The notes beneath the pieces were generated by a model. The model was not told the DNA's origin. It saw nothing but the letters and a program-made list of their open reading frames with translations, and ran no database searches. The position numbers and the translations under genes are program-made. A stretch of 34,516 nt of DNA from Acidocella sp. 20-57-95 (GTDB lineage: Bacteria > Pseudomonadota > Alphaproteobacteria > Acetobacterales > Acetobacteraceae). Of the stretch, positions 9,838 through 17,935 are shown piece after piece. Location: positions 1 to 34,516 of the forward strand of contig NCAT01000019.1 of assembly GCA_002255575.1 (NCBI GenBank), read 5' to 3'. Each line of letters opens with the position of its first letter. The first letter of the stretch is position 1.

Positions 9838-10491
9838 TTAGCCGACGCTAATCGAACTGACTTCCGGACCCTTGGCACCCTGGACCACGTTCATGCGGAC
9901 CGACTGGCCTTCCTGCAAAGGCGGCAGGCCGGCATGTTCAAGCGCTGTGGCGTGCACAAACACGTCCTTCCCGCCATCCTGTGGGCTGATGAAGCCGAAG
10001 CCCTTGGTGGCATTGTACCATTTCACGATGCCGGTCATTTCCACAGCCGGGCCACTGGCCTGCTGGCGTGGTGGGCGCGGGCCGGAGGGGCGCGGACGGT
10101 CATAACCGCCAGCACCACCACCAAAGCCACCACGGCTTGGCGGCGGAGCATCGCCTTCAGTAACTGAAATCACCTGGTCAACCTGACGACCTTTTTGGCC
10201 TTGGCCAACGCGGACCTGCAAAATTGCGCCCGGCGCTACGGCCTGGAAACCAGCATTTTGTAGAGAGTTGGCGTGCAAGAACACGTCACCTGATCCGTCG
10301 GCCATCTCAACGAAACCAAATCCCTTTTCGGAATTATACCATTTCACGGTGGCTTTCGCTTCCGGTGCGGAAGAGGCAGACCCAAACCCAGAAAAAGACG
10401 GTGGGGGCGGCGGCGTGTTGCCAAAGAAATTATCGTCATCAAAGCCGCGGCGGCGGGGCTGCCGCTGGCGGTCGTTTTTCGGGGGTCGCAC
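9838..10491 (-). CDS. Two-domain cold-shock protein (RNA/ssDNA binding)
   Basis: With the GTG start at 10491 the product is 217 aa. A basic Arg-rich N-terminus and a Pro/Phe/Gly linker lead into cold-shock domain 1 (about 46-110; RNP1 KGFGFV, RNP2 VFLHA). A Gly/Pro/Arg-rich linker follows (about 113-149), then domain 2 (about 151-217; KGFGFI, VFVHA). Both domains keep the VKWYN strand, so both should bind single-stranded nucleic acid, as RNA chaperones or antiterminators. The reading frame is open to a TTG at 10578, but those bases form a good promoter (10550-10578), so the longer start is unlikely. AGAGGA (10503-10508) lies 11 nt before GTG 10491, slightly far. ATG 10554 is the alternative start, but it falls inside the -10 box. 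Confidence 0.88.
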   Translation of the reverse strand: MRPPKNDRQRQPRRRGFDDDNFFGNTPPPPPSFSGFGSASSAPEAKATVKWYNSEKGFGFVEMADGSGDVFLHANSLQNAGFQAVAPGAILQVRVGQGQKGRQVDQVISVTEGDAPPPSRGGFGGGAGGYDRPRPSGPRPPRQQASGPAVEMTGIVKWYNATKGFGFISPQDGGKDVFVHATALEHAGLPPLQEGQSVRMNVVQGAKGPEVSSISVG

Positions 10492-10549
10492 TATTAAAAC
10501 TGTCCTCTTAAAATCGAAATCACAGCCAAGGATCTTCCCTAGCGTTATT

Positions 10550-10578
10550 ATCATACGGTACTGGCGGCTTTCCTTCAA
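10550..10578 (-). promoter_or_regulatory. Probable sigma70-type promoter of the cold-shock gene
   Basis: On the minus strand TTGAAG (10578-10573), a 17-bp spacer and TATGAT (10555-10550) match the consensus at 4/6 and 5/6 positions. Transcription would begin near 10543, giving a leader of about 50 nt before GTG 10491. This also separates the gene from the phospholipase gene upstream. Confidence 0.65.
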
Positions 10579-10635
10579 TGCTTATCAGCGGCCGGTACAG
10601 ATGTTTTCCCATTCGGAAGCTCCCCCTTTTGTGCT

Positions 10636-11922
10636 TTATAGCAAAAACGACACCAACCGGGCACGAAATTCGTTCAACCTTTCGCCAACCCCGCGGTGTT
10701 TCCAGCGTGCAGCCGTAATTTCTAGCGATGACGCGATGTCTTTGCTGAACATAAGCTCCATTTGGGTACCGAAATCTGGCCCCATCACAATGGCGTCGAT
10801 CTCGTTATTGTAAACCACACTGCGCCAGTCGAGGTTCGATGAGCCGACCACCGACCATTGCCCGTCGATCACTGCCGTTTTGGCGTGCAGCACCACGCCT
10901 TGGCGCTCATAAACATGCACCCCAGCTTTCAACAAATCGTCATAATCAGCACGGCCGGCCGCGATGGTGGAATCGCTATCGCTGATCGCCGGTACGATCA
11001 CGCGCACATCCACCCCCCGGCGGGCTGCGCATTTCAACGCCTCGACCATATCGGGCGGTGGCGCGAAAAAGCCGGTGGTGAGGTGAATGGATGTACGTGC
11101 CGCCGCCATCGCGACCAGCAGGGTTTTGTAAATGGCCGGGTGGTGGTCGCGCGGCGAGCCATCGAGCGCCTGCACCACCGAGGTTCCACCTGGCAATTTA
11201 CCAGCAGGTGGAACTGCATCTTCGATCGGTGGGCCTTTTTGCTCACGCCATGTCTGCGTAAAGAGTTGGTCAAACGAAGCCACCACTGGCCCTGCAATTT
11301 TCACATCAGTATCGCGCCAGGGCAGCGTTTGTGCTGTTGTCGCAATTTTGTAGCTGGCCCGGTGGTTCTCATAGACCTGGGCGATATTTACCCCGCCCGT
11401 AAATACCAGCTGGTCGTCAACCACCAGCAATTTGCGATGGTCGCGCTTGTTCACATCAAAATTCTTCATCTCAGCGGGGTTCAGGGAATTATATTTAACA
11501 ACCAGAACGCCACCTTGGCGGAGCCGGTCGAACAAAGCACTCGGTGCGTTGGTCCCGTAATCATCATAAATCAGGTGCACCTGGACGCCTTGGGCCACTT
11601 TCATAATCATTAAATCCGCAAATTTATTGGCCACGTCGCCGTCAAATTCATAGCTTTCCATATCAATTCGTTGGGTTGCGGCGGCCATGGCGGCTAGCAT
11701 CGCGCTGTATGTGGCCGGGCCGTTTTCCAGCAGCGTCACTTGGTTGCCGTTCACAAAGGGCAAGCCCGTCAACGCGGTGCTTTGCGTTTGCATCACGCTC
11801 AAAGCCTGGGCCTCAGAAATAGTCGGGATGGTGCAGGCCAGGTCAGGGTCCGATGCTGGTACATGCACACAGCCCGAACATGCGAGGACAAAACCGATAC
11901 TCCAGCGCCTTGAAAAGCTCAT
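10636..11922 (-). CDS. Phospholipase D / cardiolipin synthase-like protein
   Basis: This 428-aa PLD-superfamily protein has two intact HKD motifs. The first is H162-x-K164-x4-D169 (HRKLLVVDD, followed by FTGGVNI) and the second H346-x-K348-x4-D353 (HAKTAVIDG, followed by GSSNLDWRS). GSSNLDWRS and the overall spacing match ClsA/ClsB-type cardiolipin synthases, which join phosphatidyl groups to form cardiolipin. Instead of two N-terminal helices it has a short basic/hydrophobic leader ending VLAC (Cys15) with a second Cys at 18, suggesting a lipoprotein anchored at the membrane. GGAG (11934-11931) is 8 nt before the ATG. A role in cardiolipin or other phospholipid remodelling is likely, but the exact substrate cannot be read from sequence. 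Confidence 0.87.
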   Translation of the reverse strand: MSFSRRWSIGFVLACSGCVHVPASDPDLACTIPTISEAQALSVMQTQSTALTGLPFVNGNQVTLLENGPATYSAMLAAMAAATQRIDMESYEFDGDVANKFADLMIMKVAQGVQVHLIYDDYGTNAPSALFDRLRQGGVLVVKYNSLNPAEMKNFDVNKRDHRKLLVVDDQLVFTGGVNIAQVYENHRASYKIATTAQTLPWRDTDVKIAGPVVASFDQLFTQTWREQKGPPIEDAVPPAGKLPGGTSVVQALDGSPRDHHPAIYKTLLVAMAAARTSIHLTTGFFAPPPDMVEALKCAARRGVDVRVIVPAISDSDSTIAAGRADYDDLLKAGVHVYERQGVVLHAKTAVIDGQWSVVGSSNLDWRSVVYNNEIDAIVMGPDFGTQMELMFSKDIASSLEITAARWKHRGVGERLNEFRARLVSFLL

Positions 11923-12064
11923 CGGTCATGCTCCAATTGAACTAACATGGCCCCTACGGCTTCGCGAACAATGAGCGCTTCTGTGCGGGATCACTGCCGC
12001 TGCGCGTTGCGGCCATGCCGTACACCGGCGTTGCGGTGGGCGGACGATCGGGCTACGAGCCGCC

Positions 12065-13840
12065 ATGACCTTCCCAATTGAGAACCCAGCCTTGCAGCGT
12101 GCCCTGGTGGCGCGCGGCTATACCGAACCCACCGCCGTGCAGCTCGCCGTGTTGGAACCAGATGCCGAAGACCGCGATCTGTTGGTCTCTGCCCAGACCG
12201 GTTCTGGCAAAACTGTTGCCTATGGCCTTGCCTTCGCCTCCACCATTTTGGGGGCTGAAGAGCGCTTGCCTCGTGCTGCGGCCCCGTTGGTTTTGGTGAT
12301 CGCCCCGACCCGTGAGCTTGCCATTCAGGTGCACGGCGAACTCACTTGGCTTTACGCCGAAGCTGGCGGGCGGGTGGTTTCCTGTGTGGGTGGCATGGAT
12401 GCGCGTGAAGAATCCCGTGCGCTTTCAGCGGGTTGCCATATTGTGGTGGGCACACCGGGCCGCCTGCAAGACCATATCAACCGCCGCCGTCTCGACCTTT
12501 CCGGCATCCAGGTGGTGGTGCTTGATGAGGCGGACGAGATGCTCGACCTCGGCTTCAAGGACGAGCTGGAATTCATCCTGAACGCTGCCCCCGAATCCCG
12601 CCGCACGCTCCTTTTCTCCGCCACCATCGCCAAGGACATCGCTGCCCTTGCCCGGCAGTACCAGCAAGACGCGCTGCGGATCGACACCGTCTCCCGCAAC
12701 CAGCCGCATGCCGACATTGAATATCGCGCCGTGCGAGTCGCCGGCCACGAGATTGAATTGGGCCTGGTAAACCTGCTGCGCTATTACGATGCCCGCGGGA
12801 CTTTGGTATTTTGCGCGACCCGCGAAGCGGTGCGGCGGCTGCAAAGCAGCTTGCTGGAACGCGGGTTTGATGCTGTATCACTTTCCGGTGAGCTCAGCCA
12901 GAACGAACGCAACAACGCCCTGCAATCGCTGCGCGATGGCCGCGCCAGGGTCTGTATCGCCACCGACGTCGCTGCCCGCGGGCTTGACCTGCCAGACCTC
13001 GACCTTGTGATCCATGCCGATTTGCCAACCAATAAAGCCACTTTGCTGCATCGCTCCGGCCGTACTGGTCGTGCGGGCCGCAAAGGCGTGTGTTTGTTGC
13101 TAGTGCCCAACAGCAAGCGCCGCCGGGCTGAAATGCTGCTCGCATCCGCGAATATCAATGCTGCCTGGGCCGACCCGCCTTTGGCCGAGGAGATCCGCGC
13201 CCGTGACCAGGAACGCCTGCTCTCAGACCCAGTGCTGACCGAGACGCCGTTGGATGAAGATATTGCGCTGGCCAAACAGCTTTTAACGCGCCAAAGCCCG
13301 GAATCGATCGCCGCTGCGCTGATCCGCCTCTACCGCGCCAAGCTACCGGCACCGGAAGAACTTACTGTCCAATATCAGCCGCCAGTATCAGCGTCTGCGG
13401 CCCGTTCGGTGCGGGCACCACGCGAAAAAGTCGCGTTTGACGCGCAAGCCCAAAGCGGCCCGATGAATTGGTTCCGCGCCTCGGTTGGCCGCTCGCAGAA
13501 CGCCGACCCGAAATGGCTGATCCCGCTGATCTGCCGGGTTGGTGGTATCACCAAGCAGGAAATCGGCGTGATCCGCATTTTCGACCGCGAAACCAAGTTT
13601 GAAATCTCCGCATCAGCCGCGCAGCGTTTCCAAGAATCCGTCCGCGCCGCGACCAACCAGGACATGGTGATCGAGCCCTCCACCCCGCCAGGTGCCGGCC
13701 CGGCTCGTGACCCTGGCCCGCGCCCTGCGAAGGTCAAAGCCGCCCAGCCGGCTCGCCCACCGCGCCCCCCCCGCGCGGCGGATGCCAAACCGACCGAGCA
13801 AGAACGCCGCCGTAAGAACAAGGCGTCTAAATACCGCTAG
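12065..13840 (+). CDS. deaD: DEAD-box RNA helicase with DbpA-type RNA-binding domain
   Basis: This 591-aa ATP-dependent RNA helicase acts in cold-adaptation, ribosome assembly or RNA decay. Motifs run in order: Q motif (GYTEPTAVQ, 18-26), I AQTGSGKT at 43-50, Ia PTRELA at 81-86, TPGR at 130-133, II DEAD at 154-157, III SAT at 185-187, and in the second RecA domain ARGLD and HRSGRTGRAGR. A DbpA/CsdA-like RNA-binding domain follows (NWFRASVGRSQNADPKWLIPLICRV, about 465-530), then a Pro/Arg/Lys-rich tail (about 540-591). The start is ATG 12065 without a strong Shine-Dalgarno. The nearby cold-shock gene fits a low-temperature role. CsdA/DeaD is the closest match, though the N-terminus is short. 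Confidence 0.93.
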   Translation: MTFPIENPALQRALVARGYTEPTAVQLAVLEPDAEDRDLLVSAQTGSGKTVAYGLAFASTILGAEERLPRAAAPLVLVIAPTRELAIQVHGELTWLYAEAGGRVVSCVGGMDAREESRALSAGCHIVVGTPGRLQDHINRRRLDLSGIQVVVLDEADEMLDLGFKDELEFILNAAPESRRTLLFSATIAKDIAALARQYQQDALRIDTVSRNQPHADIEYRAVRVAGHEIELGLVNLLRYYDARGTLVFCATREAVRRLQSSLLERGFDAVSLSGELSQNERNNALQSLRDGRARVCIATDVAARGLDLPDLDLVIHADLPTNKATLLHRSGRTGRAGRKGVCLLLVPNSKRRRAEMLLASANINAAWADPPLAEEIRARDQERLLSDPVLTETPLDEDIALAKQLLTRQSPESIAAALIRLYRAKLPAPEELTVQYQPPVSASAARSVRAPREKVAFDAQAQSGPMNWFRASVGRSQNADPKWLIPLICRVGGITKQEIGVIRIFDRETKFEISASAAQRFQESVRAATNQDMVIEPSTPPGAGPARDPGPRPAKVKAAQPARPPRPPRAADAKPTEQERRRKNKASKYR

Positions 13841-13924
13841 GCTTAGCTTGTGTTTTAAGGGGGCATTCAGTACCGGTGCCCATATCCATCTGTGGCGAAA
13901 ATTTGAACAGGGAACCTGCGTCTT

Positions 13925-14530
13925 ATGAATAAACTCAACAAAATCCTATTGGCATTCGTTATCTGCGCGTCTTTCGCGCCGCTCGCCGCCCGGGCAGATG
14001 ACCAACCCGCCGCCGCCGCCCCGGCCGCTGCACCTGCTCAAGCTGCGCCCGCCCCCGCAGCGCCAGTGCAAAAGCTGCTCTCACAAAATTTCGGTGACTG
14101 GGTTTATCGCTGCCTCGCCACCGCTCAACCCGGCAAGCCTGTTACAGCTATTTGCTCGGTGCAGCAGCAACTTTCCATCAGCAAGGATGGTCACCTAACC
14201 CCGTTACTAACCATCACGGTCCTGAAAACGACCGGGAAAAGTCATGAGATGAACATCGTGGCACCGCTGGGTGTGGCTTTGAAACCTGGCATTGACCTGT
14301 CGCTTGATAAGCAGAAACCGGTTCTGGCGACGTATAGTTTTTGCAACGACAATGGCTGCTACGTGGTCAACCAACCAGCATCATCGCTGCTCAAGGATTT
14401 GCATAGTGCTAAGCAGGGGCACGCTAAAATTACGCTGATGACCGGCAAGGCCCTGGTGATTGATTTCTCATTGAAGGGGCTGCCGGCAGCCATCGCTGCG
14501 CTCGACAGCAATGTCGCGCCGCGCGGTTAA
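13925..14530 (+). CDS. Invasion-associated locus B (IalB) family periplasmic protein
   Basis: This 201-aa secreted protein has a signal peptide (residues 1-24, cleavage likely after ARA), an Ala/Pro/Gln-rich linker (25-48) and an IalB-family domain starting QNFGDWVYRC. Four cysteines (C63, C77, C140, C145) fit disulfides in the oxidising periplasm. The CNDNGCYV segment with a following helix is typical of the family. IalB was named for a Bartonella invasion factor, but homologues are widespread in free-living Alphaproteobacteria and their general role is not settled, so the name does not imply virulence. The gene lies 84 bp after the helicase gene and converges on lexA. The palindrome at 14548-14623 is the likely end of its transcript. 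Confidence 0.85.
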   Translation: MNKLNKILLAFVICASFAPLAARADDQPAAAAPAAAPAQAAPAPAAPVQKLLSQNFGDWVYRCLATAQPGKPVTAICSVQQQLSISKDGHLTPLLTITVLKTTGKSHEMNIVAPLGVALKPGIDLSLDKQKPVLATYSFCNDNGCYVVNQPASSLLKDLHSAKQGHAKITLMTGKALVIDFSLKGLPAAIAALDSNVAPRG

Positions 14531-14547
14531 TTTAGTTACGGCGCCGC

Positions 14548-14623
14548 ATTAGCGGTAGATGGCCTGACCCCGTGAATTTAGCCGACTCAAAAGGAGGGAT
14601 TTCGGGGCAGGGTCACCGCTAAT
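14548..14623. repeat. 76-bp palindrome between ialB-like gene and lexA
   Basis: Outer arms ATTAGCGGT (14548-14556) and ACCGCTAAT (14615-14623) are perfect. Inner arms CCTGACCCCG (14563-14572) and CGGGGCAGG (14603-14611) pair with one bulged base. The 30-nt loop contains AAGGAGGG on the plus strand, hence CCCTCCTT on the minus strand. The lexA stop codon (14619-14621) lies inside the right arm. It may serve as a two-way transcript end for the convergent genes, though no T-run follows on either strand. Inner ends beginning TGACCC on both strands also look like mobile-element termini, so a MITE-like or REP-like repeat is an alternative. Confidence 0.6.
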
Positions 14624-15344
14624 ATTTGCGCAAAAGTGCGACCAGCCTTCCTTGGATTTTCACGCGGTCTGCCGGTAGGATTTTGGTTTCGAACCGCACA
14701 TTTGCGGGTTCAAGTGCAATTGAATTACCGCGCCTGCGCAGCCGCTTCAGCGTTACCTCGTTCTCATCCACCAAAGCCACGATAATCTGGCCGTTTTCTG
14801 CGGTTTCTCCGCGGCGGATGATCACTGTATCGCCGTTAAGAATCCCTGCTTCAATCATCGACTCGCCTTCCACCTCCAGCGCGAAATGATCGCCACTTCC
14901 CAGCAGGTTCACGGGCACTTCGATTTCGGCGGCATGATCATCTTGCAATGCCTCAATCGGCAGACCAGCAGCAATTTTGCCATACAGCGGCAATGTGATT
15001 GAACCGGCTTCGCCAAGGTTGCCCAAAGCAGATTCATTCGCTGCCTTGGGGGCCTTAAATTTCCCGGGGAAATTGCCGTGTATGACATTTGGTGCGAAGC
15101 GCGGGATCTCGCGTTCGGGTGGCGTTAGGTCCTCGGACAGTCTCACCACTTCCAACGCCCGCGCCCGGTGCTTATGGCGGCGCAGAAACCCACGCTCTTC
15201 GAGCGCCGTAATCAGCCGATGGATGCCGGATTTGGAACGTAGGTCGAGTGCGTCCTTCATCTCCTCAAAACTCGGCGAACAGCCGGTTTTGCGCAGATGC
15301 TGGTCGATAAATACCAGCAGCTCGTGTTGTTTACTGGTTAGCAT
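14619..15344 (-). CDS. lexA: LexA, SOS-response repressor
   Basis: LexA represses DNA-damage genes and undergoes RecA-stimulated self-cleavage. The 241-aa protein has an N-terminal winged helix (residues 1-70; SPSFEEMKDAL then LRSKSGIHRLITALEERGFL as recognition helix) and a C-terminal S24 protease/dimer domain. Cleavage site Ala126-Gly127 lies in KIAAGLP, nucleophile Ser162 in EGESM and general base Lys200 in EVTLKRL. The linker (about 71-115) is long, as usual in Alphaproteobacteria. ATG 15344 is chosen over ATG 15362 because GGAGGG lies 5 nt before it and homologues start MLTxKQ. A LexA box overlaps its promoter, so it is autoregulated. It is downstream of moeA but has its own promoter. 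Confidence 0.96.
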   Translation of the reverse strand: MLTSKQHELLVFIDQHLRKTGCSPSFEEMKDALDLRSKSGIHRLITALEERGFLRRHKHRARALEVVRLSEDLTPPEREIPRFAPNVIHGNFPGKFKAPKAANESALGNLGEAGSITLPLYGKIAAGLPIEALQDDHAAEIEVPVNLLGSGDHFALEVEGESMIEAGILNGDTVIIRRGETAENGQIIVALVDENEVTLKRLRRRGNSIALEPANVRFETKILPADRVKIQGRLVALLRKY

Positions 15345-15396
15345 GGCAACCCTCCGGACCATGGCGCGCGATAGAACAAAACGCCAACATACCGAT

Positions 15397-15426
15397 GTTC
15401 TAGTTAGGTTCTCGTCGCCACGTCAA
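15397..15426 (-). promoter_or_regulatory. lexA promoter with overlapping LexA box
   Basis: GAACCTAACTAGAAC (minus strand, 15411-15397) is an exact alphaproteobacterial SOS box, GAAC-N7-GAAC. It overlaps a promoter made of TTGACG (15426-15421), an 18-bp spacer and TAGAAC (15402-15397). Repressor binding would therefore cover the -10 element and shut off lexA. This is direct sequence evidence for autoregulation. Confidence 0.88.
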
Positions 15427-15444
15427 GCGTCATGAAAGCTGGTG

Positions 15445-16647
15445 CTAAATTCCAAGCGCACCCAACCGAATAATCTCCACCGCCACACCCGTTCCTCTGG
15501 CAGCATCGAACGCAGGGCGTTTGATCAGCGCGCCGGCGTTGGCCAAGGTGCGTAACATACCAGAATCCTGCATACCAAAGGGAGTGGCCACCCAGCCATC
15601 AGAATCTCGATGCAAATGCGCCCGCACATAATCCTCGCGCTGGTCGTTTGGTTTTAGCGCCGCACCCAGGCGGGCCGTTTCAGTTGTCGGTGCGGTGCCG
15701 GGTAACCCTCCCAAGGCCGCGATGGCCGGTTGCAAAAACAGCAGCGCACAAACGAACGCGGAGACCGGATTGCCAGGTAGCCCGAGTACCGGCATCTCGC
15801 CCAAATTGCCGAACATCAAAGGCTTGCCCGGGCGCATGGCGATTTTCCAGAAATCCAAACTCAGGCCCCGGGCCTGTAAGGCGGGCTGCACCAAATCATG
15901 GTCGCCGACACTGGCGCCACCGGTGGTGACCAGCATATCCGCGCCTCGCGCGGCATCTGCGCCATCGGCAATGGCGGTGATATCATCGCGCGCAATCGGT
16001 AGCACCACCGGTTCACCACCGGCAGCGGTAACAAACGCCGCCAACATATGGGCGTTAGAGCTCACAATACCGCCCGCGGCAATTGCTTCGCCCGGCAGTG
16101 AAATCTCATCACCCGTTGCAAGAATCGCAATCTTTGGCCGCCGGTGCACAGTCACCCAAGGGTGGTTGCCGGCCGCCGCTAGCCCGATATCACGCGCGGT
16201 CAGTAATTTGCCAGCCGGTATCAAAACATCGCCTGTGGCAAAATCCTGGCCCGCGCGGCGAATATTTTTTGCAGCACCTGCCGCTTCATTCACGGTTATG
16301 GTGTCATTCTGCCGCGTGACATTTTCTTGGATAATCACCGTATCGGCACCGTTCGGAATCACGCTGCCCGTAAATAGCCGCACGGCCTGACCAGCACTCA
16401 CATGCCCGGCAAAAGGATGCCCCGCCGGTGCCGTACCAATAATGCTCAGGATGGCTTTTTCCACGCCGTCAGCGGCGCGAATGGCATAGCCATCCATCGC
16501 TGAAAGGTCGGCTGGCGGCTGGGTTAGTCTTGCCATTACCGGTGTGGCCAACACGCGGCCCGCAGCATTTGCGAGTGCGACGGTTTCCGGCCCGGTGGCC
16601 TTAATCGCGCTCAAAATCTGCGCACGAGCTTGTTCAACGCTCAGCAT
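15445..16647 (-). CDS. moeA: Molybdopterin molybdenumtransferase MoeA
   Basis: MoeA inserts molybdate into adenylylated molybdopterin, the last step to the molybdenum cofactor. The 400-aa protein shows MDGYAIRA near residue 50, the MPT-binding VTTGGASVGDHD signature in the central MogA-like domain, and LPGNPVSAF about 40 residues later, with a C-terminal beta domain. Its ATG shares one base with the moaC stop (TAATG), so the two are translated together. Linking moaC-moeA to trp genes and lexA is a conserved alphaproteobacterial arrangement with no obvious metabolic reason. Confidence 0.95.
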   Translation of the reverse strand: MLSVEQARAQILSAIKATGPETVALANAAGRVLATPVMARLTQPPADLSAMDGYAIRAADGVEKAILSIIGTAPAGHPFAGHVSAGQAVRLFTGSVIPNGADTVIIQENVTRQNDTITVNEAAGAAKNIRRAGQDFATGDVLIPAGKLLTARDIGLAAAGNHPWVTVHRRPKIAILATGDEISLPGEAIAAGGIVSSNAHMLAAFVTAAGGEPVVLPIARDDITAIADGADAARGADMLVTTGGASVGDHDLVQPALQARGLSLDFWKIAMRPGKPLMFGNLGEMPVLGLPGNPVSAFVCALLFLQPAIAALGGLPGTAPTTETARLGAALKPNDQREDYVRAHLHRDSDGWVATPFGMQDSGMLRTLANAGALIKRPAFDAARGTGVAVEIIRLGALGI

Positions 16648-17123
16648 TAGTCTTGCACAAAGTCACCGGACTTGCCGCCGGATTTTGCCACCACCCGGAT
16701 CTCTTCAATCCGCATTCCGCGATCCACCGCCTTTACCATGTCGTAAATGGTCAGACACGCAATACTCACCGCGGTTAGGGCTTCCATCTCCACCCCGGTG
16801 CGCCCGGTGGTGCGGACGGTCGCTGATATATCAACAGAAGTTTCAATTTCGTTGAGCGCCAAATCAACGGTGACAGATGAAATTGCGAGCGGATGGCAAA
16901 GCGGGATTAAATCCGAGGTTTTTTTCGCGGCCATAATTCCCGCCAACCGCGCTGCCGCCAGCACGTCGCCCTTGGGGGCGGTGCCGGAACCAATCAGCGC
17001 CAAGGTGGATGCCAGCATTTTCACGCGGCCTTTGGCGGTGGCCTCCCGCATTGTCTCGTCCTTGGCAGAGACATCCACCATGCGGGCATTGCCAGCCGCA
17101 TCAATATGCGTAAGCCCGCTCAA
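16647..17123 (-). CDS. moaC: Cyclic pyranopterin monophosphate synthase MoaC
   Basis: MoaC converts the MoaA product (3',8-cyclo-7,8-dihydro-GTP) to cyclic pyranopterin monophosphate, an early molybdenum-cofactor step. The 158-aa protein contains the family blocks [32 protein letters not shown] and [21 protein letters not shown] followed by KAVDRGM, with Lys and Asp active-site residues. The start is TTG at 17123, whose last two bases plus the next form the trpC stop (TTGA overlap). No in-frame ATG lies near that point, so coupling to trpC probably drives initiation. moaA is not in the window. Confidence 0.95.
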   Translation of the reverse strand: MSGLTHIDAAGNARMVDVSAKDETMREATAKGRVKMLASTLALIGSGTAPKGDVLAAARLAGIMAAKKTSDLIPLCHPLAISSVTVDLALNEIETSVDISATVRTTGRTGVEMEALTAVSIACLTIYDMVKAVDRGMRIEEIRVVAKSGGKSGDFVQD

Positions 17124-17935
17124 TTTGTGCCTAGCAACTGCTGCACAGCCAGCTTCACGTCGGGCTGGCGCATCAGAGACTCGCCCACCAGGAAGCCTTG
17201 CACGCAGACATTTTGCAACCGCTTGATGTCATCATTGGTCTTGATGCCAGATTCCGACACCAGGAACCGATCCGGCGGCACTAATTTGCTTAAGCGTTCG
17301 GTGGTTTCCAGCGTGGTCACCATGGTTTTCAAATTGCGGTTGTTAATGCCGAGCAGCGGCGTTTGCAGGCCCAAAGCACGGTCCAATTCGGCTTCATCAT
17401 GCACTTCTGCCAGCACATCCATATCCAAGCTGCGGGCCAGTTCTTCCAAGTCACGCGCCTGGGAATCCGAGAGTGCCGCCATAATCAGCAGGATGCAGTC
17501 GGCACCCATCGCACGCGATTCATAAACCTGCCACGGGTCCAAAATGAAGTCTTTGCGGATCACTGGCAGTTTCACGGCCGCTCGGGCCGTTTGCAAATGC
17601 GCAGGCGAGCCCTGAAAATATTTCTTGTCGGTCAGCACCGAAAGGCAGACAGCGCCGCCTTCCATATAAGCCATTGCGATACTTTGCGGGTCGAAATCTT
17701 CCCGGATCAGACCGCCCGATGGCGAGGCTTTTTTTATTTCGGTGATCAGCCCCGGCCGGCCCGCGGCTGTCGCATCCATCAGGGCCCGGCCGAAACCGCG
17801 CGGCTTCCCAGCTTCCTTGGCCAGACCCTTCACATCGTCCAGGCTGTGGCTCGCTTTGCGCGTCGCCACGCTGGCCAACGTATCAGCGCAAATTTTGGCA
17901 AGAATATCGTCGCCAGTCGTCATAGACCCGTCCAT
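17120..17935 (-). CDS. trpC: Indole-3-glycerol-phosphate synthase
   Basis: This TIM-barrel enzyme closes the indole ring of CdRP to form indole-3-glycerol phosphate. At 271 aa it is a stand-alone TrpC, not the TrpC-TrpF fusion of enterobacteria. Motifs are [12 protein letters not shown] (catalytic Lys), [52 protein letters not shown] and LVSESGI, in barrel order. ATG 17935 shares a base with the trpD stop (TAATG). An in-frame ATG at residue 5 (MTTGDD) is an alternative start. trpF, trpB and trpA are not in the window and must be elsewhere. Confidence 0.96.
   Translation of the reverse strand: MDGSMTTGDDILAKICADTLASVATRKASHSLDDVKGLAKEAGKPRGFGRALMDATAAGRPGLITEIKKASPSGGLIREDFDPQSIAMAYMEGGAVCLSVLTDKKYFQGSPAHLQTARAAVKLPVIRKDFILDPWQVYESRAMGADCILLIMAALSDSQARDLEELARSLDMDVLAEVHDEAELDRALGLQTPLLGINNRNLKTMVTTLETTERLSKLVPPDRFLVSESGIKTNDDIKRLQNVCVQGFLVGESLMRQPDVKLAVQQLLGTN

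Noticed and set aside
10858..11613. 251-codon plus-strand frame opposite the phospholipase gene
   Set aside because: The minus strand has two intact HKD motifs and a good ribosome-binding site. The plus frame has no family resemblance.
12015..12068. 17-codon frame (MPYTGVAVGG...) ending in an ATGA overlap with the helicase start
   Set aside because: No Shine-Dalgarno precedes it, the composition is that of GC-rich random sequence, and an ATGA overlap occurs easily by chance.
13841..13924. Possible terminator between the helicase and IalB-like genes (GGGCA/TGCCC)
   Set aside because: A five-base stem with an 11-nt loop and no T-run is too weak to call.
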